Assembly: GCF_009827455.1 (NCBI RefSeq)
Contig: NZ_WTYZ01000001.1
Coordinates: 1,621,001-1,685,000 of the forward strand
Reading direction: 5' to 3'
DNA length: 64,000 bases
Origin: Pontixanthobacter aestiaquae
GTDB lineage: Bacteria > Pseudomonadota > Alphaproteobacteria > Sphingomonadales > Sphingomonadaceae
Each line of letters starts with the position of its first letter. Positions within the stretch are counted from its first letter, which is position 1. A program made the translations under genes and the position numbers. Below, in pieces: positions 35,387 to 44,075 of the stretch. The notes beneath the pieces are model-generated. The model was not told the DNA's origin and did not search any database. It worked only from the letters and a program-made list of their open reading frames with translations.

Positions 35387-38065
35387 ATGAATGGACGTAA
35401 CATGCGCGGCGATACAGCAATGACGAACGGTCGCCGGCTGGCACTGGCTCTGCTTGGCGGAACGATGCTGGGGGGAATGCCGACTATTGCTCTGGCGCAA
35501 ACAGCCGGGGCGCAACCGGCTGAAGAAGCGACCGGCGAACAACCGGCCCCGGCGCCCGTGGTGGCGCCGAGTCCGGACACTATCCGGTCGATTGCTATCA
35601 CCGGTTCGGAGCGGCTCGAGCCACAGACGATCCTCAGCTACATCACGCTGCGTCCAGGCCAGCCCTATTCGCAGGCCGCAGCCGATCAGGCCCTGAAAGA
35701 ACTCTACGCGACCGAGCTATTCTCCAACGCCAGCGTTCGCAATGATGGCGGCGATGTTGTTATCGAGGTTGTCGAAAACCCGGTCATCAACCGGATCATT
35801 CTGGAGGGCAACAAGCGCCTCAAGAATGACAAAATTATTCCCGAGATCAAACTGGCACCGCGCCAGATTTTCACGCGCTCCAAAGTTCGCGCAGATACTG
35901 CGCGGATTGTGGAACTTTACAAGCGTCAGGGCCGCTTTGCTGCAACGGTTGAGCCAAAGATTGTCGAACTGAGCCAGAACCGCGTCGATGTGGTGTATGA
36001 GATCAGCGAAGGGCCAAAATCCAAAGTCCGCCAGATCAACATCATTGGCAATGAAGTGTTTTCCGACGGAGCGCTGCGCGGCGAGATGGTCACCAAGCAA
36101 TCGCGCTTCACCAGCTTTTTCAGTTCCAACACCAGCTACGATCCTGATCGTCTGGCGTTTGACCAACAAAAGCTGCGTCAGTTTTACCTGACCGAAGGCT
36201 ATGCCGATTTCCGCGTCGTTTCTGCGGTGGCAGAACTTACGCCGGACAAGAAAGACTTCATCATCACCTATGTGGTTGAAGAAGGCGAACGCTATAAATT
36301 TGGCGAAGTCGCCGTAGATAGCCAGATTCGCGATTTCGACAGCGATTTGATGAGCGGCCAATTGCCGATGCAGAGCGGCGACTTTTACGACGCCAAATTG
36401 GTTGAAGACACTGTCGAACAACTCAGTGAGCTTGCCGGGACGTTTGGCTACGCATTTGCCGACGTGCGCCCGCAATTCCAGCGGAACAAAGATGACCTCA
36501 CTATGGGGATTACTTTCGTTCTGAACGAAGCGCCGCGCGTTTATGTCGAGCGGATTGACGTAAACGGCAACACGCTCACACAAGATAAGGTCCTGCGTCG
36601 TGAGTTCCGCCTTTCCGAAGGTGATGCGTTTAACTCAATCGGCGTGAAACGGTCGACCAACCGGATCAAGTCGCTCGGCTTCTTCCAGGAAAACTTCGAG
36701 ATCGAGCAAAAGGACGGCAGCGCGCCTGACCGGATTGTTCTCGAGGCAAATGTCGAAGAAAATCCAACCGGCGAATTACAACTCTCGGCCGGTTTCTCGT
36801 CAATTGAAAGCTTTATCCTTTCAGCATCGATCCGGCAGCGGAACTTCCGCGGACGTGGCCAGACGATCGGCGCAGGGGTTAATTATTCGCGTTTCTCGCG
36901 CTCGTTCAATCTGAGCTTCACAGAGCCCTATGTGTTCGACCGCAATATCTCGGCCGGTATCGATTTATATCGCCGCGATTTTAACAGCTTCAACTTCACG
37001 GGCAGTGACCGGAATACCACCTTTAGCCAAGCGACGACTGGTGCGTCGCTCCGTATAGGTGTTCCGCTTTCGGAATATATGTCGCTCGTCGGAAGCTACA
37101 CGATCAACTATGACGATGTTACCTTGGACGAGAATCAGTTCTTCGCCGATTTGGACGGTGACGGTGTGCGGACCTGCGAACCTCTGATTGCTGGCCGTTT
37201 CTTGTGCGAAGCCATTGGTCAACGCGTCAGCTCAATTCTGGGCGTCACTGTCGCTTACGAAAATCTTGATAGTCGCTTCCGCCCGACACGTGGTTCCAGC
37301 GTATCGTTGACGACCGAAGTTGCTGGTTTGGGCGGGTCAGTAAAATATATTCGCAACCGGGCCAACGCGAAGCGCTATTGGAACGTGCTCAATGGCTTTA
37401 TCTTCTCTCTCTCTGCCGAAGGCGGTGCAATCAATGCGTGGGGCGGCAGCGAAGTCCTTCTGACTGATCGCTTCTTCCTTGGTGAGCCGCAAATTCGCGG
37501 GTTCGACATTCGCGGAGTAGGACCGCGTGTTTTGCGACAGCCGATTGTCGATGATGGCAATGGCAATCCGTTGGTGGTTACTGACCCCAATCGGATATCC
37601 GATGATGCTATTGGTGGTAATTCTTATTATCTGGGCCGCGCCGAACTGGAAATTCCGCTGGGCACAGGTGCACGTGAATTGGGGCTGCGACCATCAATTT
37701 TTATGGATGTGGGCGCATTGTTCAATGTTGCCACTCCCCAATTGCAGCAGAGCCCGTTCCCTGGCGGATTGGCATTCCAACGGCGTGATACGGCTGGCAA
37801 TCCGCTTTTCGTGACAGCCGCAGGAGTTGCGACGACAGATTCGGTTGATGACATGGGCAATCCGTTGTCACCGCTCAACCAGACTTTCGCGCCCTTCCAA
37901 GAAGTGTTCTTGGGCGATTCCGCATCACCCCGTGTTACAATCGGCATCGGGGTCAACTGGAACTCTCCATTTGGACCATTCCGGATCGATTTCGCTCATG
38001 CGCTGCGCAAGCAGCCGGGTGATGATACAAAGAAATTCACGTTTAACGTAGGAACTCAATTCTAA
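35387..38065 (+). CDS. bamA: outer-membrane protein assembly factor BamA
   Basis: About 892 residues, five N-terminal POTRA domains (starting at DTIRSIAITGSERL), and a C-terminal barrel with the VRGFDIRGVGPR-like (here IRGFDIRGVGPR) lid-lock motif and terminal FTFNVGTQF. It folds beta-barrel proteins into the outer membrane. The barrel has a long loop near 750-780 and another before the last strands. Starts at 35381 (GTG), 35387, 35402 or 35420 are all in frame; 35387 is a compromise and the signal peptide (MTNGRRLALALLGG) fits each. It overlaps ompH by one base. Confidence 0.93.
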   Translation: MNGRNMRGDTAMTNGRRLALALLGGTMLGGMPTIALAQTAGAQPAEEATGEQPAPAPVVAPSPDTIRSIAITGSERLEPQTILSYITLRPGQPYSQAAADQALKELYATELFSNASVRNDGGDVVIEVVENPVINRIILEGNKRLKNDKIIPEIKLAPRQIFTRSKVRADTARIVELYKRQGRFAATVEPKIVELSQNRVDVVYEISEGPKSKVRQINIIGNEVFSDGALRGEMVTKQSRFTSFFSSNTSYDPDRLAFDQQKLRQFYLTEGYADFRVVSAVAELTPDKKDFIITYVVEEGERYKFGEVAVDSQIRDFDSDLMSGQLPMQSGDFYDAKLVEDTVEQLSELAGTFGYAFADVRPQFQRNKDDLTMGITFVLNEAPRVYVERIDVNGNTLTQDKVLRREFRLSEGDAFNSIGVKRSTNRIKSLGFFQENFEIEQKDGSAPDRIVLEANVEENPTGELQLSAGFSSIESFILSASIRQRNFRGRGQTIGAGVNYSRFSRSFNLSFTEPYVFDRNISAGIDLYRRDFNSFNFTGSDRNTTFSQATTGASLRIGVPLSEYMSLVGSYTINYDDVTLDENQFFADLDGDGVRTCEPLIAGRFLCEAIGQRVSSILGVTVAYENLDSRFRPTRGSSVSLTTEVAGLGGSVKYIRNRANAKRYWNVLNGFIFSLSAEGGAINAWGGSEVLLTDRFFLGEPQIRGFDIRGVGPRVLRQPIVDDGNGNPLVVTDPNRISDDAIGGNSYYLGRAELEIPLGTGARELGLRPSIFMDVGALFNVATPQLQQSPFPGGLAFQRRDTAGNPLFVTAAGVATTDSVDDMGNPLSPLNQTFAPFQEVFLGDSASPRVTIGIGVNWNSPFGPFRIDFAHALRKQPGDDTKKFTFNVGTQF

Positions 38066-38760
38066 TGAAAACTTTTTTTAAACCAGTACTCGCTGCTGGC
38101 CTCGCTTTGGCCGTTACGGCTCCTTTGGCGGCGCCGGCCGCTCATGCGCAAGTCGCTGGGATCGCAACCAGTACGCCTGAAATCGTGATGGTTCGCGCGG
38201 CTGCGCGCATTGCAGGCTATGCTGCGATTAACACGACCTATGCGACGCAGATTCAGCAAATCAGTACGTTACGCCAGCAAATCGCGACGGCGACGCAAAG
38301 TCTTGATACGAACAGCGATGGTCAATTGACGCAAGCAGAAGTGGATGCAAATCCGACGGTACGCGATCAGATTCAAGCTAACCAAACAACAGTGGACACG
38401 TTGAGTGCGCCAATCGCTCTCGCACAATATTACGTGATCGAGCAACTGATCAACGATTACGGTAACGCCCGAACACAAGTCATCCAGTCCAAAAACATTC
38501 AAATCATGCTGACGCCTGAGGCGTTTCAATATGCCGCTGATGGTGTTGACGTAACCGATGATATTCTGGCTGTGGTTGATCAGCGCCTGCCGCAAGTTGC
38601 GACTACGCCGCCGCAGGGATATCGTCCGCGCCAAAACACTGTTGAAACGCATCAGGCGGTGCAGCAGATTATTCTTGCAGCTGCTCAGCGTCAGGCAATC
38701 CAGCAGGCCCAGCAACAACAGCAAGCCGCACCAGCGCAGCCAGCGCCGAGCGGTCGCTAA
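38065..38760 (+). CDS. OmpH/Skp-family periplasmic chaperone
   Basis: The 231-residue product has a signal peptide (cleavage near 29, AHAQ-V), helical coiled-coil segments with many Gln and Thr, and a Gln/Ala/Pro-rich tail (QQAQQQQQAAPAQPAP). The position immediately after bamA with a TAATG overlap identifies it as the OmpH/Skp gene; sequence similarity is weak, as usual for this family. It would keep unfolded outer-membrane proteins soluble. An internal TNSDGQLTQAEVD stretch resembles an EF-hand loop, an unusual touch. Confidence 0.8.
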   Translation: MKTFFKPVLAAGLALAVTAPLAAPAAHAQVAGIATSTPEIVMVRAAARIAGYAAINTTYATQIQQISTLRQQIATATQSLDTNSDGQLTQAEVDANPTVRDQIQANQTTVDTLSAPIALAQYYVIEQLINDYGNARTQVIQSKNIQIMLTPEAFQYAADGVDVTDDILAVVDQRLPQVATTPPQGYRPRQNTVETHQAVQQIILAAAQRQAIQQAQQQQQAAPAQPAPSGR

Positions 38761-38790
38761 GACATACAATAGATCCTTGGGGGCAGGGCT

Positions 38791-39273
38791 ATGAGTACTG
38801 AAAATGGTGCCAGCGAAGACGCTGGGGCTGATTATGACATTCACAAGATACTCAAGGCCCTGCCGCACCGCTATCCGCTGCTTTTGGTGGACCGCGTCAA
38901 GTCACTGGAATTGGGCGAGAAAATCCATGCGGTGAAGGCTGTGTCCTTCAACGAGGAGTTTTTCCAAGGCCATTTCCCCGGCGCGCCGATCATGCCGGGC
39001 GTGCTCCAGATTGAGGCAATGGCGCAAGCGGCGGCGATTCTGGGGATCGAAACGCTCGAATTGGCCGGCACCGGCAAGCTGGTGTTTTTCATGGGGATCG
39101 AGAACGCCAAGTTCCGCTCGCCGGTAACACCGGGCTGCCTGCTCGATATGCATGTGGAATTCGTCCAGAAACGCAGTCGTGTCTATAAGTTCAAAGGTGT
39201 GGCGAGTGTCGAAGGCAAAGTGACCTGCCAGGTCGAGTTTACCGCGATGATTGCCGATCCGCCGAAAGCGTAG
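38791..39273 (+). CDS. fabZ: 3-hydroxyacyl-[acyl-carrier-protein] dehydratase FabZ
   Basis: The 160-residue hot-dog-fold enzyme has [11 protein letters not shown], the catalytic H61 in [12 protein letters not shown] and E75 in LQIEAMAQ. It dehydrates 3-hydroxyacyl-ACP in fatty acid elongation. In LPS-bearing bacteria lpxD lies before and lpxA after this gene; both are absent here. Confidence 0.95.
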   Translation: MSTENGASEDAGADYDIHKILKALPHRYPLLLVDRVKSLELGEKIHAVKAVSFNEEFFQGHFPGAPIMPGVLQIEAMAQAAAILGIETLELAGTGKLVFFMGIENAKFRSPVTPGCLLDMHVEFVQKRSRVYKFKGVASVEGKVTCQVEFTAMIADPPKA

Positions 39274-39299
39274 CTTTCGGAATCGTTTGGTTTAATCCC

Positions 39300-39560
39300 T
39301 CAGTCGCCGGTCGGAATGCACCCGCATTCCTTGGCTGCCTCGCATAAGCTCGGGCGGCCGTGCAGGTGGCCTTTGGCCGTCTGCGCCTTCGGCTCCGACT
39401 CCGGCCTTGCGGTTCACTGGTCGTGAACCGAGCATTCCAAGCCATCGGTGTCAGACCTGATCTTGGTCACGGCAGTCAACACGGCAGTCAAAGGGCCAAG
39501 CGGCCCGCCCGCAGCGAAGTAACCGTTAGGGAACGAAAGCGAGGATAGCCAAGTGGACGG
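39300..39560. other. hairpin-dense intergenic region, candidate structured RNA
   Basis: The 460-bp gap between fabZ and rpmE has no gene. It contains perfect hairpins GGAATGC-ACCC-GCATTCC (39313-39330) and GGTTCAC-TGGTC-GTGAACC (39411-39429), a tandem 12-bp repeat CACGGCAGTCAA x2 (39468-39491), GGCCTTTGGCC and GCCTTCGGC palindromes and a GCATTCC echo after the second hairpin. The density of pairing is unlike ordinary spacers. It may be an rpmE leader, an sRNA or a mobile-element relic. Confidence 0.4.
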
Positions 39561-39733
39561 ATGTCCACGCCGGCGTTTGAGGTTAAACAAACAAGAAGCT
39601 CGCGCCCGGCGTCTAAGGGGCTAAACGAAAAACTCTATCCTTGCCAAACAGACCGACCCAAACTAAACGCGCCGCTTCTATTTCAATTGCAGCTCCGGTC
39701 GGAACCGGGGCGAATGCATAAAGGACATATGCC

Positions 39734-39961
39734 ATGAAGGCCGAAGGACATCCCGATTACCACATGATCACGGTCAAAATGACCGATGGTACCGAGTTTC
39801 AAACGCGCTCCACCTGGGGCAGCGAGGGTGACACTCTGTCGCTCGAAATCGATCCGACGAGCCACCCGGCATGGACTGGCGGCAAGCAGCAGCTGCAAGA
39901 AGGCGGCCGCGTTGCCAAGTTCAACCAGCGCTTCGGCGGTCTGTCGCTCAAAAAGAAGTGA
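39734..39961 (+). CDS. rpmE: 50S ribosomal protein L31
   Basis: The 75-residue protein matches L31 of alphaproteobacteria: [34 protein letters not shown] and the FNQRFGGLS end. It lacks the zinc-binding cysteines, as expected for this lineage. It stands alone between the structured gap and a terminator. Confidence 0.96.
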   Translation: MKAEGHPDYHMITVKMTDGTEFQTRSTWGSEGDTLSLEIDPTSHPAWTGGKQQLQEGGRVAKFNQRFGGLSLKKK

Positions 39962-40002
39962 CGTTAGGCTCGGTGTGCTCAGCATAACATAGCCGCAGCG
40001 TC

Positions 40003-40066
40003 ATCCCAGCATAGGCTGGGATCTCGTTAAGATAGAGAAGGGCGGTCCTGCGGGGCCGCCTTTTTT
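40003..40066 (+). terminator. rpmE terminator and adjacent hairpin
   Basis: ATCCCAGC-ATAG-GCTGGGAT (40003-40022) is a perfect small hairpin of the GTCAT-type repeat family. Behind it GGCGGTCC (40041-40048) pairs with GGGGCCGCC up to 40060, followed by six T (40061-40066), a classical terminator. Confidence 0.85.
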
Positions 40067-40125
40067 CGTTAGATTGTTTGTTAAAGCGGGAATACTCTTA
40101 GTGGACGGTAAAGCGGATATCCAAG

Positions 40126-40560
40126 TCAGCAATCCGGTAACGGCTCTCCAAATCTGAACTTGGCATGTCCATTGTGACCGCCGTCAGAAATATGAACCGA
40201 ATAATTGAGCCCATGCGACATGGGCTTAGGCGGTTGTTCCAGCTCCCAGCCGTGAAACTTCTGACCATAGAGAACCATAGTTTGAGCTGGCCGAGATTCG
40301 AAGTCTTTGTCGTCGGGACCATTATAATTCAAGCGCGTTGCCCAAACTCGAGCCTCCTCGTAGCTGCGGCCATCAGAAGTCCGAACGAAGATATCATTTG
40401 GGCGCGGCAGATAGCCGCTAAACCAGCCGTCAATTGGTGCAATGCGGAAACCGACCGTGCCATTTTGTTCGCATGGTTCGATCTCAAAACTCTCAAGCGT
40501 ACATGCATTCAAAGATACGGTACCAAGGACTAAGACGAGCGATGAACCAAGGCGCATCAT
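40126..40560 (-). CDS. small putative lipoprotein, function unknown
   Basis: About 144 residues from the ATG at 40560 (or the adjacent one at 40557). The start MRLGSSLVLVLGTVSLNAC is a lipoprotein signal with lipobox LNAC. The mature part has a second Cys (EIEPCEQ), aromatic residues, and a DGGHNGHAKFRFGEPLPDC end, so two cysteines could form a disulfide. No domain recognised. No strong ribosome-binding site is visible, and a frame shift at the start cannot be excluded. It lies beside the 2OG oxygenase gene, about 50 bp downstream of it on the same strand. Confidence 0.6.
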   Translation of the reverse strand: MMRLGSSLVLVLGTVSLNACTLESFEIEPCEQNGTVGFRIAPIDGWFSGYLPRPNDIFVRTSDGRSYEEARVWATRLNYNGPDDKDFESRPAQTMVLYGQKFHGWELEQPPKPMSHGLNYSVHISDGGHNGHAKFRFGEPLPDC

Positions 40561-40612
40561 ACAAAGAAAACAGCGGTGGAGCGAACTTCCGCAATTGCGA
40601 CTTTGGAAGCCA

Positions 40613-41245
40613 TCACCCCCACTCCTTCTCACGATACCACTTCGTCAGCACATATTTCAGCCCCTTACGCACTTTCATCCCATGATGCAGCGTATTGGGA
40701 TTGACCCGGCCATCGGGACGGCGGTTGTTCCAGCACAGTAGCTTCCCGGCCTCGGGCTTAAAAATCTTGTTAATCGCTTTGAAGCGGGTGCCGCCGCCGG
40801 CATCGACTGCGTTTAGATAGATCATAAAGGTCCATGTGCGCTGGCCGGCGATCGAGCAGTATTTCTGGAAATCCTGGCCATCGGGCGCGAAATAGTCGGT
40901 GTGTGGTTTGAACTCCTGCCCGACGTCATAGCGCTGGCCCTGCAGCGGTTCGCCATATTTGGGGGCGATGCCTGATAGCTCGGTGAGAAGTGCTTCCATT
41001 TCGATCACCGCGGGCACAGCCGGATCAAGGTCGCAGGTTTCGCTGGTCCGGAAATACCGGTCGCCATTGTCATCTGCGATTGTCGAAGGGCGCCGCTCGG
41101 TTTCGATCCGTCCAATCAGACGCTCGCGCAGTTCGGGCGATACGAAATTGCGAAGCTGGAATATCTCCACCTTGGGCGAGGGAACACGCTGGATGCCGCT
41201 GCGCAGAAGCAGCTTCTCTGCCGAAGAATCGTTCCCCGAATCCAT
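40613..41245 (-). CDS. 2-oxoglutarate/Fe(II)-dependent oxygenase, prolyl 4-hydroxylase type
   Basis: The 210-residue product (MDSGNDSSAEKLLLRS) has the double-stranded beta-helix ligands of the P4H family: HTD (H115, D117 in EFKPHTDYF), H187 in TLHHGMKV and K197 in KGLKYVL, which holds 2-oxoglutarate. It hydroxylates proline or a related residue or a small molecule; the target is not known in bacteria of this kind. An upstream ATG would give an Arg/Ser-rich N-terminus that is not needed. Confidence 0.85.
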   Translation of the reverse strand: MDSGNDSSAEKLLLRSGIQRVPSPKVEIFQLRNFVSPELRERLIGRIETERRPSTIADDNGDRYFRTSETCDLDPAVPAVIEMEALLTELSGIAPKYGEPLQGQRYDVGQEFKPHTDYFAPDGQDFQKYCSIAGQRTWTFMIYLNAVDAGGGTRFKAINKIFKPEAGKLLCWNNRRPDGRVNPNTLHHGMKVRKGLKYVLTKWYREKEWG

Positions 41246-41449
41246 GCGATGCAGTGAACACCAGCCGGAGCGACTTCGCAAGCCGCGTAATAATCTTGCG
41301 TGCAGGACTACTGATTGCAGTTTTCGCTTCCCAAAATCCAAAACCTATGCAATTGGCTCGCGCCCGCATCGGAAGCGGCTTGACCGCGCGGCGTGCAGGG
41401 CTAACAGGCCCCTCAGCACGGCTTCAAAAGACGATGCGGACAGAATTGT

Positions 41450-41527
41450 GGCGACCGTAGCTCAGTTGGTTAGAGCGCCGGTTTGTGGTACCGGAGGTCG
41501 GGGATTCGAGCTCCCTCGGTCGCCCCA
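41450..41527 (+). tRNA. tRNA-His (GTG)
   Basis: Acceptor GCGACCG (41451-41457) pairs with CGGTCGC (41517-41523); the extra G at 41450 faces the discriminator C41524, as required for histidine tRNA. Anticodon GTG in TTTGTGGTA, CCA encoded (41525-41527). The T-arm reads GGGGA-TTCGAGC-TCCCT, with A-T instead of the usual G-C at the pair 53-61. Confidence 0.95.
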
Positions 41528-41594
41528 TTCTCTCCCCTTTCAGCCGTCAAAAACCAGCGCATGCACAATCGGCTGCGCAATGGGGGCAATGTAA

Positions 41595-42662
41595 ATGACG
41601 GCGTTCTGGACCGAAGCAGATTTTGATGATCACGAGCATGTTCAGCTCGTGCGCGATCGTAAATCGGGCCTGACTGCGATCATTGCGCTGCATTCGACCC
41701 ATCTTGGGCCCGGTGCAGGCGGCACGCGTTTCTGGCATTACGCTGAGCCCAAAGATGCAATCCGCGATGCGCTGCGCCTGAGCCGCGGCATGAGTTACAA
41801 AAACGCGATGGCGGGTCTGCCCATGGGCGGCGGAAAAGCGGTAATTCTTGCGGACAAGAACCGTACCAAGACACCGGAAATGTTGGCGGCCTTTGGTGAC
41901 GTGGTGAACGCGCTTGGCGGGCGCTATGTCACGGCAGAAGATGTCGGTATTAGCGAAGCCGATATGGTCGCTGTCTCAAAGCGTACCGACTATGTTTCCG
42001 GTCTGCCGGTAACGGGCGATGACGCCGCAGGCGGTGATCCTGGTCCGTTCACTGCAATGGGCATTTATCACGGTATCAAAGCGGCAGTGCAGCACAAGCT
42101 GGGCAAGACTTCGGTTGAAGGCGTCCATGTCGCGATCCAGGGGATCGGTAGTGTGGGCGGCGGTGTCGCGCGCTTGCTCGCGCGTGATGGTGCGAAGCTG
42201 ACACTATCGGATATCAACGAAGACCGCGCCAAGGCGTTCGCGCGCGAACTGGGCGGCGAATATGCTGCTCCTGAGGCAGTGATGAGTGTCTCCTGCGAGG
42301 TATTCAGCCCCAATGCACTGGGCGCCATTCTCGACGATGAAGGCATTGCGCGGCTCGATGCGCCGATTGTTGCGGGCGGTGCGAATAACCAGCTCGCCCG
42401 CCAGGGGCACGGCCAGAAACTGGCGGATCGCGGCATTCTCTATGCACCGGATTACGTCATCAATGCTGGCGGCATTATCAGCGTCGCGATGGAATATCTG
42501 TGCAAGCAGCATGGCGAGCCCTGCGATATTAACGAGGTGCGCAAGCGGATCGCGCAGATCCCCGGGCGGCTCGAGGAAATCTGGCAAGAAAGCGCCAGCA
42601 CCGGCGTCTCATCGGACGCGGTTGCAGACCGCATGGCACAAAAGCTGATCGGGCGCGGCTGA
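41595..42662 (+). CDS. leucine dehydrogenase (Glu/Leu/Phe/Val dehydrogenase family)
   Basis: The 355-residue enzyme has the amino-acid dehydrogenase signature LPMGGGKAVIL with catalytic K81, a second K69 in SYKNAMAG, the NAD fold GIGSVGGGVARLLARDGA, and GGANNQLA with the amide-binding loop. It reversibly deaminates leucine, valine or phenylalanine with NAD. Leucine is most likely from the overall form and the lack of the glutamate-specific acid patch. It lies alone after tRNA-His. Confidence 0.9.
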   Translation: MTAFWTEADFDDHEHVQLVRDRKSGLTAIIALHSTHLGPGAGGTRFWHYAEPKDAIRDALRLSRGMSYKNAMAGLPMGGGKAVILADKNRTKTPEMLAAFGDVVNALGGRYVTAEDVGISEADMVAVSKRTDYVSGLPVTGDDAAGGDPGPFTAMGIYHGIKAAVQHKLGKTSVEGVHVAIQGIGSVGGGVARLLARDGAKLTLSDINEDRAKAFARELGGEYAAPEAVMSVSCEVFSPNALGAILDDEGIARLDAPIVAGGANNQLARQGHGQKLADRGILYAPDYVINAGGIISVAMEYLCKQHGEPCDINEVRKRIAQIPGRLEEIWQESASTGVSSDAVADRMAQKLIGRG

Positions 42663-42733
42663 CGGAACTTTCAGGTCGATGCGCACACTGGTCGATCATT
42701 GCTTGCTCCCCCTCGCATCACCTGTAAAAGCTA

Positions 42734-43468
42734 ATGCCTGACATCATGCACGGCTTTGCGAATCCCAAACGTTTTTTGACTCTGGCAAAGTGGCTCACGC
42801 CGCTTCTGCTGATCAGCGGATTTGTGCTGGCGGCCATCGCTTTGGTGTGGGGTCTGTTCTTTGTGCCGCCCGACCGTTTGATGGGCGAAACCGTGCGGAT
42901 TCTATTTATCCATGTCCCCGCCGCCTGGCTGGGTATGGGGGGGTGGACCGCGATTGCGATTTCCAGTCTTGTATTCCTCGTCTGGAAGCATCCGCTGGCA
43001 AGCCTCGCCGCGCGCGCTGCTGCGGTACCCGGTGCCGTGTTCACCGCCGTGTGCCTGATCACCGGTTCGATCTGGGGACGCCCCACCTGGGGTACATGGT
43101 GGGAATGGGATGGACGGCTGACGTCGATGCTCGTCCTGCTGTTCCTCTATTTCGGTTACATCGCGCTTGCACAGGCGGTCAGCCGCGAAGGCGGTTCGAG
43201 CCGCATTCCGGCGATCTTCGGGCTGGTTGGCGCGATCAATATTCCGATCATCAATCGCTCGGTCGTATGGTGGAATTCGATCCATCAGCCGCCGAGCATA
43301 ACCGTTGGCAAGAGTGCGATCGATCCGGTGTTTCTGGTGCCGCTCGGTATCGCTGTGCTCGGATTTTCGCTGTTGTTTGGCGGTGTAGTGCTGGCGCGGA
43401 TGCGCGCTCTGCTCGCCGAAATCCAGACTGAAGCGCGTTTGCGCCGCAAAGCAACAGGGAGCGAATAA
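42734..43468 (+). CDS. ccmC: cytochrome c maturation protein CcmC, heme exporter
   Basis: The 244-residue protein has six transmembrane helices and the tryptophan-rich WWD motif in WGTWWEWDGRLTS plus flanking His (HVPAAWL, SIHQPPS), which hold heme for transfer to CcmE. It is the first gene of the operon and its stop overlaps the ccmD start by one base. A start at 42746 is possible. ccmA and ccmB are not here. Confidence 0.95.
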   Translation: MPDIMHGFANPKRFLTLAKWLTPLLLISGFVLAAIALVWGLFFVPPDRLMGETVRILFIHVPAAWLGMGGWTAIAISSLVFLVWKHPLASLAARAAAVPGAVFTAVCLITGSIWGRPTWGTWWEWDGRLTSMLVLLFLYFGYIALAQAVSREGGSSRIPAIFGLVGAINIPIINRSVVWWNSIHQPPSITVGKSAIDPVFLVPLGIAVLGFSLLFGGVVLARMRALLAEIQTEARLRRKATGSE

Positions 43469-43608
43469 TGCGCGAGAATTTGCCGCAATGGGATTTCGTA
43501 ATCGCGTCATATTCTGTTGGCATCGTCGCGGTGCTGGCTCTGGTTGCTTGGAGCTGGGCGTCGATGCGCAAGGCAGAAAAACGCCGAGACAAGGTGAAAC
43601 GCAAGTGA
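43468..43608 (+). CDS. ccmD: heme exporter protein CcmD
   Basis: A 46-residue membrane protein: an N-terminal MRENLPQWDFVIASYSVG, one transmembrane helix (about 12-30) and a basic tail (RKAEKRRDKVKRK). Its position between ccmC and ccmE with one- and four-base overlaps identifies it. It helps release holo-CcmE from CcmABC. Confidence 0.9.
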   Translation: MRENLPQWDFVIASYSVGIVAVLALVAWSWASMRKAEKRRDKVKRK

Positions 43609-44075
43609 GTGCTGTCCTGAAAGCCAAGCATCAGCGACTGGTGCTGATTATCATCGCCCTGATTGCCATTATTGGGGCAGGGTTGCTCGCATCCTATGCG
43701 CTGCGTAACGAGGCGAGCCTGTTCTACACACCGGATCAAATCGCCGCCGATCCCCCGGCAGCAGGGCAAGCCATTCGCTTGGGCGGCATGGTGCAGGAGG
43801 GGTCGCTCTCGACCATGGAAGACGGAATCACGGTGGCGTTTATTGTGACTGATAAAGAAAGCTCGACTGTGACGGTGCGCTATACCGGTATTCTGCCCGA
43901 TCTGTTCGTTGAGGGCTCGGGAGTGGTTGCGGACGGCAGGCTGGATGCCAATGGCACTTTCATAGCCGACGAATTGCTCGCCAAGCATGATGAAAACTAT
44001 GTCCCACGCGAATTGCAGGATATGGACCAACATTCGCCCGATAAGACGCTTGAGACGCTGGAGTCCGTGACTTGA
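43605..44075 (+). CDS. ccmE: heme chaperone CcmE
   Basis: The 156-residue product starts at a GTG overlapping the ccmD stop (GTGA). It has an N-terminal transmembrane anchor (12-33) and an OB-like domain with the covalent heme ligand H128 and Y132 in KHDENYVP. It carries heme to the CcmF/H ligase in the periplasm. Confidence 0.94.
   Translation: MSAVLKAKHQRLVLIIIALIAIIGAGLLASYALRNEASLFYTPDQIAADPPAAGQAIRLGGMVQEGSLSTMEDGITVAFIVTDKESSTVTVRYTGILPDLFVEGSGVVADGRLDANGTFIADELLAKHDENYVPRELQDMDQHSPDKTLETLESVT

Noticed and set aside
40098-40322. 74-codon frame on the minus strand within the lipoprotein gene
   Set aside because: It lies in a different frame of the lipoprotein gene and has no start signal or domain.
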